This document shows positions 23,904 through 34,833 of a stretch of DNA of 64,000 nucleotides, piece by piece. The DNA lies in assembly GCF_002866925.1 (NCBI RefSeq), contig NZ_PKUQ01000031.1, positions 372,001 to 436,000 on the forward strand, in the 5' to 3' direction. The position numbers were made by a program, and so were the translations under genes. The stretch comes from Cohaesibacter celericrescens (GTDB lineage: Bacteria; Pseudomonadota; Alphaproteobacteria; Rhizobiales; Cohaesibacteraceae). The notes under the pieces were generated by a model. The model was given only the letters and a program-made list of their open reading frames with translations, was not told the DNA's origin and searched no databases. Numbering within the stretch: position 1 is the stretch's first letter; the number at the start of each line of letters is the position of its first letter.

Positions 23904-24548
23904 TCAAGGCACTTGCTTATCTGGCGTCAGCTGTATCTTCGCGCTTTGCCTTAAAGCGGTTGAAGACAAGTTTGAACGGGGTCCATAAAGGAACGTCCAA
24001 GCCGGACACGCCATTGTTGCCAATGCTTTTTCCCGATGACTGGGAATGCGGGCATGAGCGAAATGATGTGCCGCTGTCGCATAAAGCGGTGACAGACTGT
24101 ATCCGGGACGGTCGATAATGGCAACCGGGATTCGTGTCAAAATGTCTTGCCAACGCTGCCATTTGTGAAATTGTTTAAGATTATCTGCCCCCATAACCCA
24201 AACTAGGTCGATTCCTCGGGTTCGAAGCTGGATCCAATCAAGGGTTTCGGCAGTGTAACGCGTGCCAGCTTTCTTTTCTGCGCCGGTTATGTCGATCTTT
24301 GGATGGTTCATCACTTGCGCCGTGCCAGACAGGCGCGTCTCAAGTGTGGGTAGGGCGCTGATGTCTTTGAGCGGGTTGCCGGGTGTTACAAGGCACCAGA
24401 TGCGATCAAGGCCCAATCGCCTGAGCGCGGTAATAGCCACATGGCGGTGCCCATCGTGGGCAGGGTTGAAGCTGCCGCCGTAGAGGCCAACCTTCATCCC
24501 CGGTGATACGGGCGGCAAGCCAGAGCTGTAAATACGGGATCTCGTCAT
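23904..24548 (-). CDS. nadD: Nicotinate-nucleotide adenylyltransferase
   Basis: Makes deamido-NAD from nicotinate mononucleotide and ATP, 214 residues. The nucleotidyltransferase motif GLYGGSFNPAHDGHRH (HxGH) and the C-terminal SSTALRQ (ISSTxIR-like) are clear. The ATG at 18 codons in (MKVGLYGG) is an alternative start. The gap to rsfS (23739-23903) shows nothing distinctive. Confidence 0.95.
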   Translation of the reverse strand: MTRSRIYSSGLPPVSPGMKVGLYGGSFNPAHDGHRHVAITALRRLGLDRIWCLVTPGNPLKDISALPTLETRLSGTAQVMNHPKIDITGAEKKAGTRYTAETLDWIQLRTRGIDLVWVMGADNLKQFHKWQRWQDILTRIPVAIIDRPGYSLSPLYATAAHHFAHARIPSHREKALATMACPAWTFLYGPRSNLSSTALRQSAKIQLTPDKQVP

Positions 24549-24608
24549 CGCGCCTGCCGCATGGGTTGGAGATGGTGTGACAAAGGCTCAGGCCTTTAAT
24601 GGAGAGTT

Positions 24609-25883
24609 TTACGGTCGAATTTGGCCGGTGCCATGCACCCGATATTTGAAGCTGGTGAGTTGTTCAAGTCCTACCGGGCCGCGTGCATGCATGCGGCCGG
24701 TCGCAATGCCTATTTCTGCACCCATACCAAATTCGCCACCATCTGCAAACTGGGTAGATGCATTGTGCATGACAATTGCGCTATCGACCTCATTGAGGAA
24801 CTGGGTCGCAACCTCAAGATCCTCGGTGATGATGCTTTCCGTGTGGCTGGATCCGTAGGTGGCGATATGATCGATTGCTTCGGCCACACCATCAACCATT
24901 TTTGCTGAAATGATGGTATCAAGATATTCGGTCGACCAGTCTTCTTCATTGGCCAGTGTGGCGGCTGGCAGTAATGCGATGATTTCTTCTGTGCCGCGAA
25001 TGGCGCAACCCGCATCGGACAGGGCGCGCAACACGGCTTTGCCGCTCGTCTCAGCCACTGCGCGGTCGATCAATAGGGTTTCGGCAGATCCGCAAATGCC
25101 GGTACGACGCATTTTTGCGTTGACCACAATGGCTTTGGCTTTTTCCAAATCAGCGGCTTTGTCCACATACAAGTGGCAAATGCCTTCCAGATGGGAGAAG
25201 ACCGGCACGCGGGCTTCGGACTGCACACGACCAACCAATCCTTTGCCTCCGCGTGGAACGATCACATCGACATTGCCGCCCAAGCCCTTAAGCATTTCGC
25301 CTACCGCAGCGCGATCTGTGGTGGGGACCACCTGAATGGAATCCACTGGGAGACCCGCAGCTTGCAATCCTGACACCAAGCAGGCGTGAATCGCGCGCGA
25401 TGAATGATAACTATCCGAACCGCCGCGTAAAATGGAGGCGTTTCCTGCTTTAAGGCAGAGGGCCCCAGCATCGGCGGTTACATTGGGGCGGCTTTCATAG
25501 ATCACGCCAATGACACCCAAAGGGGTGCGGACGCGTTCGATATTGAGGCCATTTGGGCGGTCCCAGCTTGCCATAACTCCACCGACGGGATCTGCCAGTG
25601 CGACAATGGCGTCAAGGCCGGAGGCAATGGCTTCGATACGGTCATTATCTAGGGTCAAGCGATCCAAGAAGGCTTTGCTCATGCCGTCTTGTTCGCCTTT
25701 GGCGACGTCCTTGGCATTGGCTTCCAATATCGCATTGACGCTTGCGCGGACACTTTTTGCCGCTGCCTGCAAAGCGTTATTCTTTTGTTCTGTCGGGGCA
25801 TTGGCTAGCTGACGAGATGCGCGGCGCGCGCGGGCACCCAGGTCATTCATGATGTCTGCCACAGTGCTCGTCATGTTGTTCAT
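24609..25883 (-). CDS. proA: Gamma-glutamyl phosphate reductase
   Basis: Second step of proline synthesis, reducing glutamyl 5-phosphate to the semialdehyde with NADPH; 424 residues. The catalytic cysteine lies in [13 protein letters not shown] and the ALDH-fold motif in [14 protein letters not shown]. It is 73 bases downstream of proB. Start at the first ATG (an ATG three codons later is equally plausible). Confidence 0.97.
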   Translation of the reverse strand: MNNMTSTVADIMNDLGARARRASRQLANAPTEQKNNALQAAAKSVRASVNAILEANAKDVAKGEQDGMSKAFLDRLTLDNDRIEAIASGLDAIVALADPVGGVMASWDRPNGLNIERVRTPLGVIGVIYESRPNVTADAGALCLKAGNASILRGGSDSYHSSRAIHACLVSGLQAAGLPVDSIQVVPTTDRAAVGEMLKGLGGNVDVIVPRGGKGLVGRVQSEARVPVFSHLEGICHLYVDKAADLEKAKAIVVNAKMRRTGICGSAETLLIDRAVAETSGKAVLRALSDAGCAIRGTEEIIALLPAATLANEEDWSTEYLDTIISAKMVDGVAEAIDHIATYGSSHTESIITEDLEVATQFLNEVDSAIVMHNASTQFADGGEFGMGAEIGIATGRMHARGPVGLEQLTSFKYRVHGTGQIRP

Positions 25884-25956
25884 GTCCGTCTCTTTTCGTC
25901 TATCTCGGATATAGATTTATTGCTTCGTTTGGGTCAAGCGGTCTTTGGGTTGCAGC

Positions 25957-28813
<2,857 letters not shown>

Positions 28814-28814
<1 letters not shown>

Positions 28815-29488
28815 CAGGCTGCTCCTTTCACCTCAAGAGGTTGGTTGGTTGGTTGATTTCTATATATCGGCATATGGCTGGCACCTGCCCAATGGCGAAT
28901 GGCTGTCCATATGCCTCTATCCAAATGGTAACGGTCTATCGGAATCATGCCGCGATAGTGTGGGGACTGGGCCATGCCGGTGCCGCTATATTGAAAGCCG
29001 CATTTTTCAACGATACGCCTCGATTTTCTGCAGGAAACGCGGCATTGTGCTGTCACGGTTTGTAGTTTGGGGTGGTTTTGGTTCGGGTTTGAGAATGCAA
29101 AATCTGCCAATGCCTGAATAGCGCGGGTGGCATAACCATTTTGCCATTTGTCGCGACAAATCATGATGCTGATTTCGGCTTGAGTTCTTTCTTCTTGTAA
29201 CATCAGGCAAGCCGTGCCGAGATAATTTCCCTTCATGTCGGTTAAAACAAAGGGGAAATCGGTCGGATTGGTCTCTTGGTTATGACTGGCAAACCAAAGG
29301 TCTGCTGCCCGCGATGATGTTGGCAACCAGTTGCTGCAGAGATTTTTGGCGAGGACCGGGTTTGTTGCTGATGCAACCAACATGTCCAAATCCGCTTGCG
29401 CAGGCTGGCGTAACAGAAAGTTCTTGTTTCCCAAACCCTCGCTACAGTCGGGTTCGGTTTGCTGAAGTTTTTTATCTATGTCCAACAT
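28814..29488 (-). CDS. GNAT family N-acetyltransferase, second of a pair
   Basis: A 224-residue GNAT protein: FLLRQPAQADLDML, AEISIMICRDKWQNGYATRAIQAL as the acetyl-CoA site, then RKSRRIVEKCGFQYSGTG. Only distantly like its neighbour, with which it is translationally coupled. It starts at ATG 29488 after CAGGAGAG. Substrate unknown. Confidence 0.82.
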
Positions 29489-29518
29489 GGGTCTCTCCTG
29501 GGGTGTTGCCCGGGTATT

Positions 29519-29557
29519 CCCCCCTTGGTTTTTCTGCTGTTCAACAGCAAGGAGGGG
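29519..29557. other. Imperfect stem-loop in the leader of the GNAT pair
   Basis: CCCCCCTTG (29519-29527) faces CAAGGAGGGG (29548-29557), with a smaller GCTGT/ACAGC stem inside. It sits between the rpmA terminator and the GNAT start codon. It could be an attenuator or part of a second terminator; no clear T run. Confidence 0.35.
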
Positions 29558-29573
29558 ATGCGGTGTGAAAGGT

Positions 29574-29618
29574 CAAAAGAAAAGGGGAGATGGTGTCCCA
29601 TCTCCCCTTTCAATCTTT
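29574..29618. terminator. Terminator after rplU-rpmA
   Basis: 13-bp perfect stem AAAGGGGAGATGG (29581-29593) / its complement (29598-29610), 4-nt loop. On the minus strand it is followed by CTTTTG, so it ends the rplU-rpmA transcript. Confidence 0.8.
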
Positions 29619-29696
29619 TGGCCCCTATCAGGAGGGGTGCCTTATCGATTTTCCGGGGTCTGGGACACCGGCAAATCGTATAAAATCATGCCAGTG

Positions 29697-29966
29697 TTAT
29701 TCTGCCGCTTCTGCCATCGGGGCCACGGACACGTAAGTTCGGCCGTTGGCTTTCTTGCGGAATTCGACATTGCCGTTGGAGGTCGCAAAGATGGTGTGAT
29801 CTTTACCCATGCCAACATTGTCGCCCGGATGCCACTTTGTGCCGCGTTGACGAATAATGATGTTGCCTGAAACCACAGTCTCACCACCGAATTTTTTCAC
29901 GCCTAGACGACGACCCGCTGTATCGCGACCGTTACGGGATGAACCGCCTGCTTTTTTATGTGCCAT
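29697..29966 (-). CDS. rpmA: 50S ribosomal protein L27
   Basis: 89 residues, typical [24 protein letters not shown] start. The N-terminal tail reaches the peptidyl-transferase centre. Preceded by GAGGAGA. It lies 114 bases after rplU, the usual pair. Confidence 0.98.
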   Translation of the reverse strand: MAHKKAGGSSRNGRDTAGRRLGVKKFGGETVVSGNIIIRQRGTKWHPGDNVGMGKDHTIFATSNGNVEFRKKANGRTYVSVAPMAEAAE

Positions 29967-30080
29967 TTTGGTATCTCCTCGTCTAAAACATGGCGCTTAT
30001 AAAGCGTGCGCATGTTTCAGTCTAAAAGTTGCGATCAACATATTTACCAAAGAAGTACCCTTGGTAGGTTGATCCAAAAA

Positions 30081-30725
30081 CTATTTTTCAGCAGCGAAAG
30101 CAGCAGCCTGCTCGAGCCAGTTATCACGTTCGATGCGGCCTTTGAAGCTCAGCGCGTCATCAAGCTTGGCGATGTCATCAGCAGAGAAAGCTGCGACCTG
30201 AGCGAATTGGGTCACACCCAGAGCGTTCAGTTTACCTTCAAGAACCGGTCCGACACCAGAGATTTTTTTCAAATCATCTGCGTCACCTGCCGGTGCTGTG
30301 AAAAGCGCTGCACCTTCGGCCGGAGCTTTTTTGGCTGGAGCCTTCTCTTCGGCAGGGGCTGCTTCTTTTTTAGCTGGTGTTGCTTTTTTCGCAGCTTTGG
30401 AAGGAGCTTTGCCACCCGTCAGGATCTCGGTGATCTTGACTGAAGTGAAGTGTTGACGATGACCGTTGCGGCGGCGTGAGTTTTGACGACGGCGTTTTTT
30501 GAAAATGATGATCTTGCGGCCGCGGCCTTGATCAACAATTTCTGCAGCAACCGTTGCGCCGTCCACGAGAGGAGCGCCTACTTGTGCGTCGCCTTCGCCG
30601 CCAACCAGCAGAACGCTGTCAAACACAACAGTGTCGCCAGCTTCGCCGTCAAGCTTTTCGATTTTCAGAATGTCATCGGGGGAAACAGTATACTGCTTAC
30701 CACCGGTTTTGATGACTGCGAACAT
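30081..30725 (-). CDS. rplU: 50S ribosomal protein L21 with C-terminal helix-hairpin-helix-like extension
   Basis: The first 103 residues are a standard L21 ([37 protein letters not shown]). They are followed by an Ala/Lys/Pro-rich linker and a 65-residue domain ([36 protein letters not shown]) resembling the small HhH-type domain often fused to other proteins in alphaproteobacteria. Total 214 residues, about twice normal L21. Such fusions are known in Rhizobiales; the role of the extension is unknown. Start at 30725 preceded by CGGAGA. Confidence 0.95.
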   Translation of the reverse strand: MFAVIKTGGKQYTVSPDDILKIEKLDGEAGDTVVFDSVLLVGGEGDAQVGAPLVDGATVAAEIVDQGRGRKIIIFKKRRRQNSRRRNGHRQHFTSVKITEILTGGKAPSKAAKKATPAKKEAAPAEEKAPAKKAPAEGAALFTAPAGDADDLKKISGVGPVLEGKLNALGVTQFAQVAAFSADDIAKLDDALSFKGRIERDNWLEQAAAFAAEK

Positions 30726-31149
30726 TTTTATCTCCGTTCCGTCCGGGCTCCTAGACATAATGTCAATGGGTCCGTCTTTTATCAGTCAGTGAATGGGATG
30801 CCAGATTTCGCTTTTCAATCAAATGGTTGTCGATTTCAAAGCGAACAAGCAAATAGGCGCGGGTTGCTTCCCCACGCCATGACTTGAGCCGCACTATAAT
30901 GAGACGTGATGCAGAGTCAAGAAAAAGCTGGGGCAAAAGGGCTATTTTCAGCCGTTCTCAACCGCAACTGGATGAGTGGATCTGGTTGCTTGCTTGGCGT
31001 TTGAAGTCGTCTACTCTGAATTTGAGCGTGCTATGTGCATTGGGCGGGGGATTTCTCTTCCTTGTGGCTTGAGCTTGCTGATGGGGCTGTGTATGGTCCG
31101 ACCACCTTTTTGGGCCTATGGATCACCACGGTTCCGCCCAAAAATATGC
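30726..31149. other. Gap between rplU and tRNA-Ser
   Basis: No convincing gene. It must carry the rplU-rpmA promoter on the minus strand and the tRNA-Ser promoter on the plus strand. The last 66 codons of the recombinase frame begin inside tRNA-Ser and run antisense through the right part of this gap to 31031. A plus-strand frame at 30884-31072 has no coding character. Confidence 0.4.
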
Positions 31150-32770
31150 GGAGAGGTGCCGGAGTGGTCGATCGGGGCGGTCTCGAAAACCGTTGAGCGT
31201 GCAAGCGTTCCGAGGGTTCGAATCCCTCTCTCTCCGCCATTTCTTTTTCAGATAGTGAAACACCCCCTAACACCTTGAATGGCAAGGTGGTTTTTGGGGT
31301 TCGAAAACCTTCGTTCCTGCAGAACTCTAATTTGTCCGCAAATGTGAGTCTCAAGACCAATTTTCTCACTCCCAATTGACCCGAAGCCCATAGTATTGCT
31401 GGGTTTTTTAGGAATTGCAGTGAGAGTTCGAAAATCTCCTCGAATGTACCCTGCGGCTTGCCTGCTTTTTGCGCCTTTTCTTCCAATACCAGTTTTTGAT
31501 TATGGAGTGCGGTGACGCGGTCTTCATATTTAGCAATGAGCGGCTTTGAATCCGTTTCGACGATACGATCCATGAAGTTCTCAATCTGGACATCAAGGCG
31601 CTTCACCTGCGTGACAAGCTGCTTCTTGATCTCATGGGCTTGCGCTAGCCGTTGATCCCAAATGCTCTTGAGCATGGCTCTGGTGAGCTTCACGAGCGAA
31701 GGTCCGGGCGAAAGCTCGGCGAGCAATTCTTCAAATTGTCCCTCGATGACATCGCGTCGAATGGATTTGCGATACTCAGGGCACCCTTTTGAGAAACAAA
31801 AATAATAGGCGTGTTTCTTACCTGTCTTGCTGGTAGACCAGCAAGAGGTCATAAGCTTCCCGCAACAGCCACAGGAAACCGTCCCGCGAAGCGCAAAGTC
31901 GGCGCGGATATCAGGGCGTGCGGCGGTCTTTGCGCCGCCCAACAAGCGATCTTGAATGCGTTGGAAGGTCTGAAAATCAATCAGCCCTTCATGCTGCCCC
32001 TTGTGCAGAGGAATATCCCACTCAGCTTTTCCAACATATCCCGCATATATGGGCTTGGTCAGAATGTCGTTGACCCGCTGATTGCGAACCTCGCCCTTTT
32101 TGTTTTTTGGGAAATCAGGCTGGCTTTCAAAAAACCGTTTCACTTCTGCTTGGGTCTGGAAGCGTCCTGAAGCGTACCCTTCTAGAGCTTCCTGAATGAT
32201 CGAAGCATAGGGTTCATCGCGTTTCAGCATTTTACCCCGACCGGGCACTAACTCAAACCTATAGCCAATGCAGTTGATAAATGGCCAATAGCCGTTGCTC
32301 AGCCTTGCCCGCATACGGCGCTCGGTTTGTTCACCGTTCTGCTCACGCTGATGCTGCATGATGGAAGCCATAAGGTTTTCGATAAGTTTGGCATTTGGGT
32401 CTTCTCCAAACTCCATCGTCGGACTTTCAAGCCGCCCTCCGGCCTTGCGGATAGCTTCATGTAGTTCGATATGTGTTTTTAGTTCACGCGCCAGTCGGGA
32501 GATGTGATCAATGATAATCACAACCTCACCGCCACGACTGTGTTTCTTGACAAAACGCAGCATATTTCTCACTTCGTGACGGTCTAGCAATTTGCCCGAA
32601 GTTGCCTTGTCTTCAAATGTGGCAATGACTTCATACCCATATAGGCGTGCATAGTCGTGGCAGGTTGTCTTTTGAGACTCAATGCCGTGCCCTTTTTTCA
32701 TCTGGGCTGGGGTAGATACACGGGCGTAAATGACGGCTTTTTGCGGCTTTGGCGCTTTTTGTTCATTCAT
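31031..32770 (-). CDS. int: Large serine recombinase (integrase), frame crossing the attachment site
   Basis: 579 residues as integrated. The N-terminal resolvase domain has the catalytic serine in VIYARVSTPAQ and VVIIIDHISRLAR. A recombinase domain (about 160-280), a zinc ribbon (SCGCCGKLM ... CFSKGCPEY) and a coiled-coil (about 370-460) follow. Residues up to about 513 are encoded by the element. The last 66 (REGFEPSERLHAQRFSRPPR onwards) are antisense tRNA-Ser and flanking chromosome, so the tail is an integration product. In the circle the frame would give a 545-residue protein. The start at 32770 overlaps the preceding small gene by 8 bases. Confidence 0.93.
   Translation of the reverse strand: MNEQKAPKPQKAVIYARVSTPAQMKKGHGIESQKTTCHDYARLYGYEVIATFEDKATSGKLLDRHEVRNMLRFVKKHSRGGEVVIIIDHISRLARELKTHIELHEAIRKAGGRLESPTMEFGEDPNAKLIENLMASIMQHQREQNGEQTERRMRARLSNGYWPFINCIGYRFELVPGRGKMLKRDEPYASIIQEALEGYASGRFQTQAEVKRFFESQPDFPKNKKGEVRNQRVNDILTKPIYAGYVGKAEWDIPLHKGQHEGLIDFQTFQRIQDRLLGGAKTAARPDIRADFALRGTVSCGCCGKLMTSCWSTSKTGKKHAYYFCFSKGCPEYRKSIRRDVIEGQFEELLAELSPGPSLVKLTRAMLKSIWDQRLAQAHEIKKQLVTQVKRLDVQIENFMDRIVETDSKPLIAKYEDRVTALHNQKLVLEEKAQKAGKPQGTFEEIFELSLQFLKNPAILWASGQLGVRKLVLRLTFADKLEFCRNEGFRTPKTTLPFKVLGGVSLSEKEMAEREGFEPSERLHAQRFSRPPRSTTPAPLRIFLGGTVVIHRPKKVVGPYTAPSASSSHKEEKSPAQCT
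31150..31239 (+). tRNA. tRNA-Ser (anticodon CGA)
   Basis: 90 nt including an encoded CCA. Acceptor stem GGAGAGG / TCTCTCC, a long variable arm typical of class II serine tRNAs, anticodon CGA within GGTCTCGAAAACC, T arm GGGTTCGAATCCC. Reads codon UCG. Its 3' end is the integration site of the mobile element, whose 13-bp core restores the last 10 tRNA bases, so the tRNA stays intact. Confidence 0.96.
31230..31242 (+). repeat. Left attachment core of the mobile element (attL)
   Basis: CTCTCCGCCATTT, the last 10 bases of tRNA-Ser plus TTT. The same 13 bases occur at 54181-54193 in the same orientation, next to the mobilization genes. The recombinase gene runs across this site. A reading-frame test of the joined ends (see findings) supports these as the true ends. 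Confidence 0.85.
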
Positions 32771-33041
32771 TGCTAGCTCCGTCCTCCTCATGTGCTTCAG
32801 CCATAGACAGCAATAGAATATCAAGAACTGAGGCTTTGTCGCCAGATGCTAATTGAAATGGATGTGTTCCGAAGCCAAAATCAGCGATTTGAACGAGGAG
32901 ATTCCAGTAACATTCAAGAAATTCTGCTACTTCGTGATCGGATAACTGGAACTCATCCAGATAATGCGCAAAAGCTTCGGCGTTGAATGTGATGGGTTGG
33001 GCGGTCGGGGTCGTGATGGTTGGGTCTGGCGTCTGGTCCAC
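32763..33041 (-). CDS. Small acidic protein upstream of the recombinase, unknown
   Basis: 92 residues, not recognised. Acidic (pattern DEFQLSDHEVAEFLECYWNLL), predicted helical, no membrane segment. It starts at GTG 33041 after GAGGAG, and its end overlaps the recombinase start by 8 bases, so the two are translationally coupled. It may be an accessory or directionality factor of the recombinase by position only. Confidence 0.6.
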   Translation of the reverse strand: MDQTPDPTITTPTAQPITFNAEAFAHYLDEFQLSDHEVAEFLECYWNLLVQIADFGFGTHPFQLASGDKASVLDILLLSMAEAHEEDGASNE

Positions 33042-33240
33042 TTGTTTTCTCCTCTATTTTTCGTTTCGGCTCCTTTTCTTAAAATGGAACATATAGAGAA
33101 CAAGCTAACGGATTACCGCACCAAAATGCAAAGTATTTCTGTGAAATTATTCGCTATGTACCGAACAAAGGAGTCAGATAAACAGTAACTAAGGGCTGTA
33201 GAGCAGACGAAGGTAAAATAGGTAATCTGGGTAATTCGAT

Positions 33241-34173
33241 ATGACTGATTTTGAGAACTTAACGCCTGCGGAAAGGACTTTGTTGCACCAAGTCATCAAG
33301 CGCTTTCTCAGAACAGACAAGCGACTTATTCGGGGCAATCGCCATTGGCAGACACTGTTTGAAGCAGCCTATAACGGAAGAGTCGTCGGCCAGGATGACT
33401 TCAAGAACCTTGGCAAGGGCACGCTTAGCAAAGAAAAGGCCTGCCTCGTTTACGAGTGGTTGTTGGAGCACCGCCCCAAGGTAATTGGTGATTTCAACGC
33501 GGAGTTGATGAAGTTAGCCGACGAAAAGGACGATCAGGAAAGGCGCGCCTCTCGGCTTCATTCACTCACCAACAATCGGTCCAATGGGTTGCCTCCCATC
33601 ACTTGGGATGGCCTTGTGCTGGACAAGGGCATTTTTGGCTCGGTTGATATCCGCTTGGTTCAACCGCAGGATATGGAACCAGAACAACTCGAAGAGGTTT
33701 TTCCGCTTCCTCTCAGAATGCCTGACCTATTGAGACCAGCGGAGTCAGCGGTTCCTTCCAAACTGGTAGATCACGACCCACTCTCTAAAACCGTGGTGCC
33801 TTTGAAGGAAGAGTTCTATTTCGAAATCAATTCTCCCGAGCCCTGTCATGTCATAGGCTTTCAGCGCATTACCCCACAATGGGAACCCTTGATACTGAAT
33901 ACCAACAACACCTTCATGTCGTTGTCACAAGGTTCCAATCTCGCTCCTGTAGATGATCAAGGATCGCTTGCGCCACTCATTGAGCGCGAACAAGCACGCC
34001 GCCATAAATTCGTGTTCGTCGTTTCAGCTGATGAGCTATTGTTCCGGTTTGGGCGGCAAGTTTCAGGAAAATGGCAGATTGACGACATGCTGATGGATGA
34101 GTTTGCGGTAGCATTGAACGAACTGCAATCGACATGGCAGATATTGCGGATCGACGTAATGTTTAAGGAATAG
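33241..34173 (+). CDS. Protein of unknown function, 310 aa
   Basis: Not recognised. The N-terminal third is helical and basic (LLHQVIKRFLRTDKRLIRGNRHW), the middle is a Pro/Glu-rich linker (about 125-190), and the C-terminal part looks like a beta-rich domain (EFYFEINSPEPCHVIGFQRI, ILNTNNTFMSLSQGSNLAP, KFVFVVSADELLFRF) with a faint pattern resemblance to DUF4384-type domains that I cannot verify. No signal peptide or membrane segment. It is divergent from the recombinase operon and upstream of the defense operon. No good ribosome binding site is seen before the ATG. Confidence 0.6.
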   Translation: MTDFENLTPAERTLLHQVIKRFLRTDKRLIRGNRHWQTLFEAAYNGRVVGQDDFKNLGKGTLSKEKACLVYEWLLEHRPKVIGDFNAELMKLADEKDDQERRASRLHSLTNNRSNGLPPITWDGLVLDKGIFGSVDIRLVQPQDMEPEQLEEVFPLPLRMPDLLRPAESAVPSKLVDHDPLSKTVVPLKEEFYFEINSPEPCHVIGFQRITPQWEPLILNTNNTFMSLSQGSNLAPVDDQGSLAPLIEREQARRHKFVFVVSADELLFRFGRQVSGKWQIDDMLMDEFAVALNELQSTWQILRIDVMFKE

Positions 34174-34644
34174 CCCCCGCCAACAATGTTGTCGGCCCTT
34201 TCACCCACCCGTGACGCTATTGCGTCAGGCAGGCCGGTGTAAAATTGAAGCATCAATCTGAATCGATGCTCGGCCTGCTAAAGGAATATGTGGAAAGTCC
34301 CGTTGCCGTGACTTGAATTTGGTATGTGCGGACAGGTTCATGAACCGTGGCTTGAACCGTGTCATAAAAGATCATTCTCAGCTTTTGATCAGCTTCGTGT
34401 GTTCTGCAAGATGTGTGTGGTAGTACCACACCTCTTGGCAAGGGGAACCCGCTGGCGCGTTCCCCGTTGCATCCCCTCCGGCCTCTTTGGTGTGACTATC
34501 GGCATTTAGCCTCACCCAGCCACACAATCGCATCGCCGATTGATTACTCACCAAGTGCGCATCCGTGGATATGAAAGCGTATTATGTACCGCTGGTGAAG
34601 GCTTTGGCCTTTCACTTTGTGGTCACATTGGATACACTGCCCTA
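34174..34644. promoter_or_regulatory. Leader/promoter region of the defense operon
   Basis: 471 bases without a supported gene. It contains a 17-base dyad GTGTGGTA-G-TACCACAC at 34415-34431 (perfect 8-bp arms), and about 20 bases further a hairpin GGGGAAC ... GTTCCCC. The dyad is a good candidate operator for the RHH protein encoded immediately downstream; this is inference from position and symmetry. Confidence 0.45.
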
Positions 34645-34833
34645 ATGACGGGAAAAGATGCTGGGTTTCGCATCCGAGTGGAGCGCGACCTTCGAGACAA
34701 GTTCATTGAAATGTGTCGGGCGAAAGACCGTCCTGCCGCTCAGGTTATTCGTGACTTCATGCGGCAATACATTGAAGAAAACACCGCTGCGAACGACACG
34801 GAGGCGGTCAATAAACAAAAGGGGCATTCGTGA
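34645..34833 (+). CDS. Ribbon-helix-helix-like small protein
   Basis: 62 residues: FRIRVERDLRDKFIEMCRAKDRPAAQVIRDFMRQYIEEN matches the beta-helix-helix pattern of Arc/CopG-like DNA-binding proteins. First gene of the defense operon; its TGA overlaps the GTG start of hsdM (GTGA). Likely an autoregulator controlling restriction-modification expression, acting on the dyad about 214 bases upstream. The ATG at 34645 is chosen because the RHH fold starts directly after it. Confidence 0.75.
   Translation: MTGKDAGFRIRVERDLRDKFIEMCRAKDRPAAQVIRDFMRQYIEENTAANDTEAVNKQKGHS

Noticed and set aside
30884-31072. Plus-strand small frame upstream of tRNA-Ser
   Set aside because: No ribosome binding site and no coding pattern.
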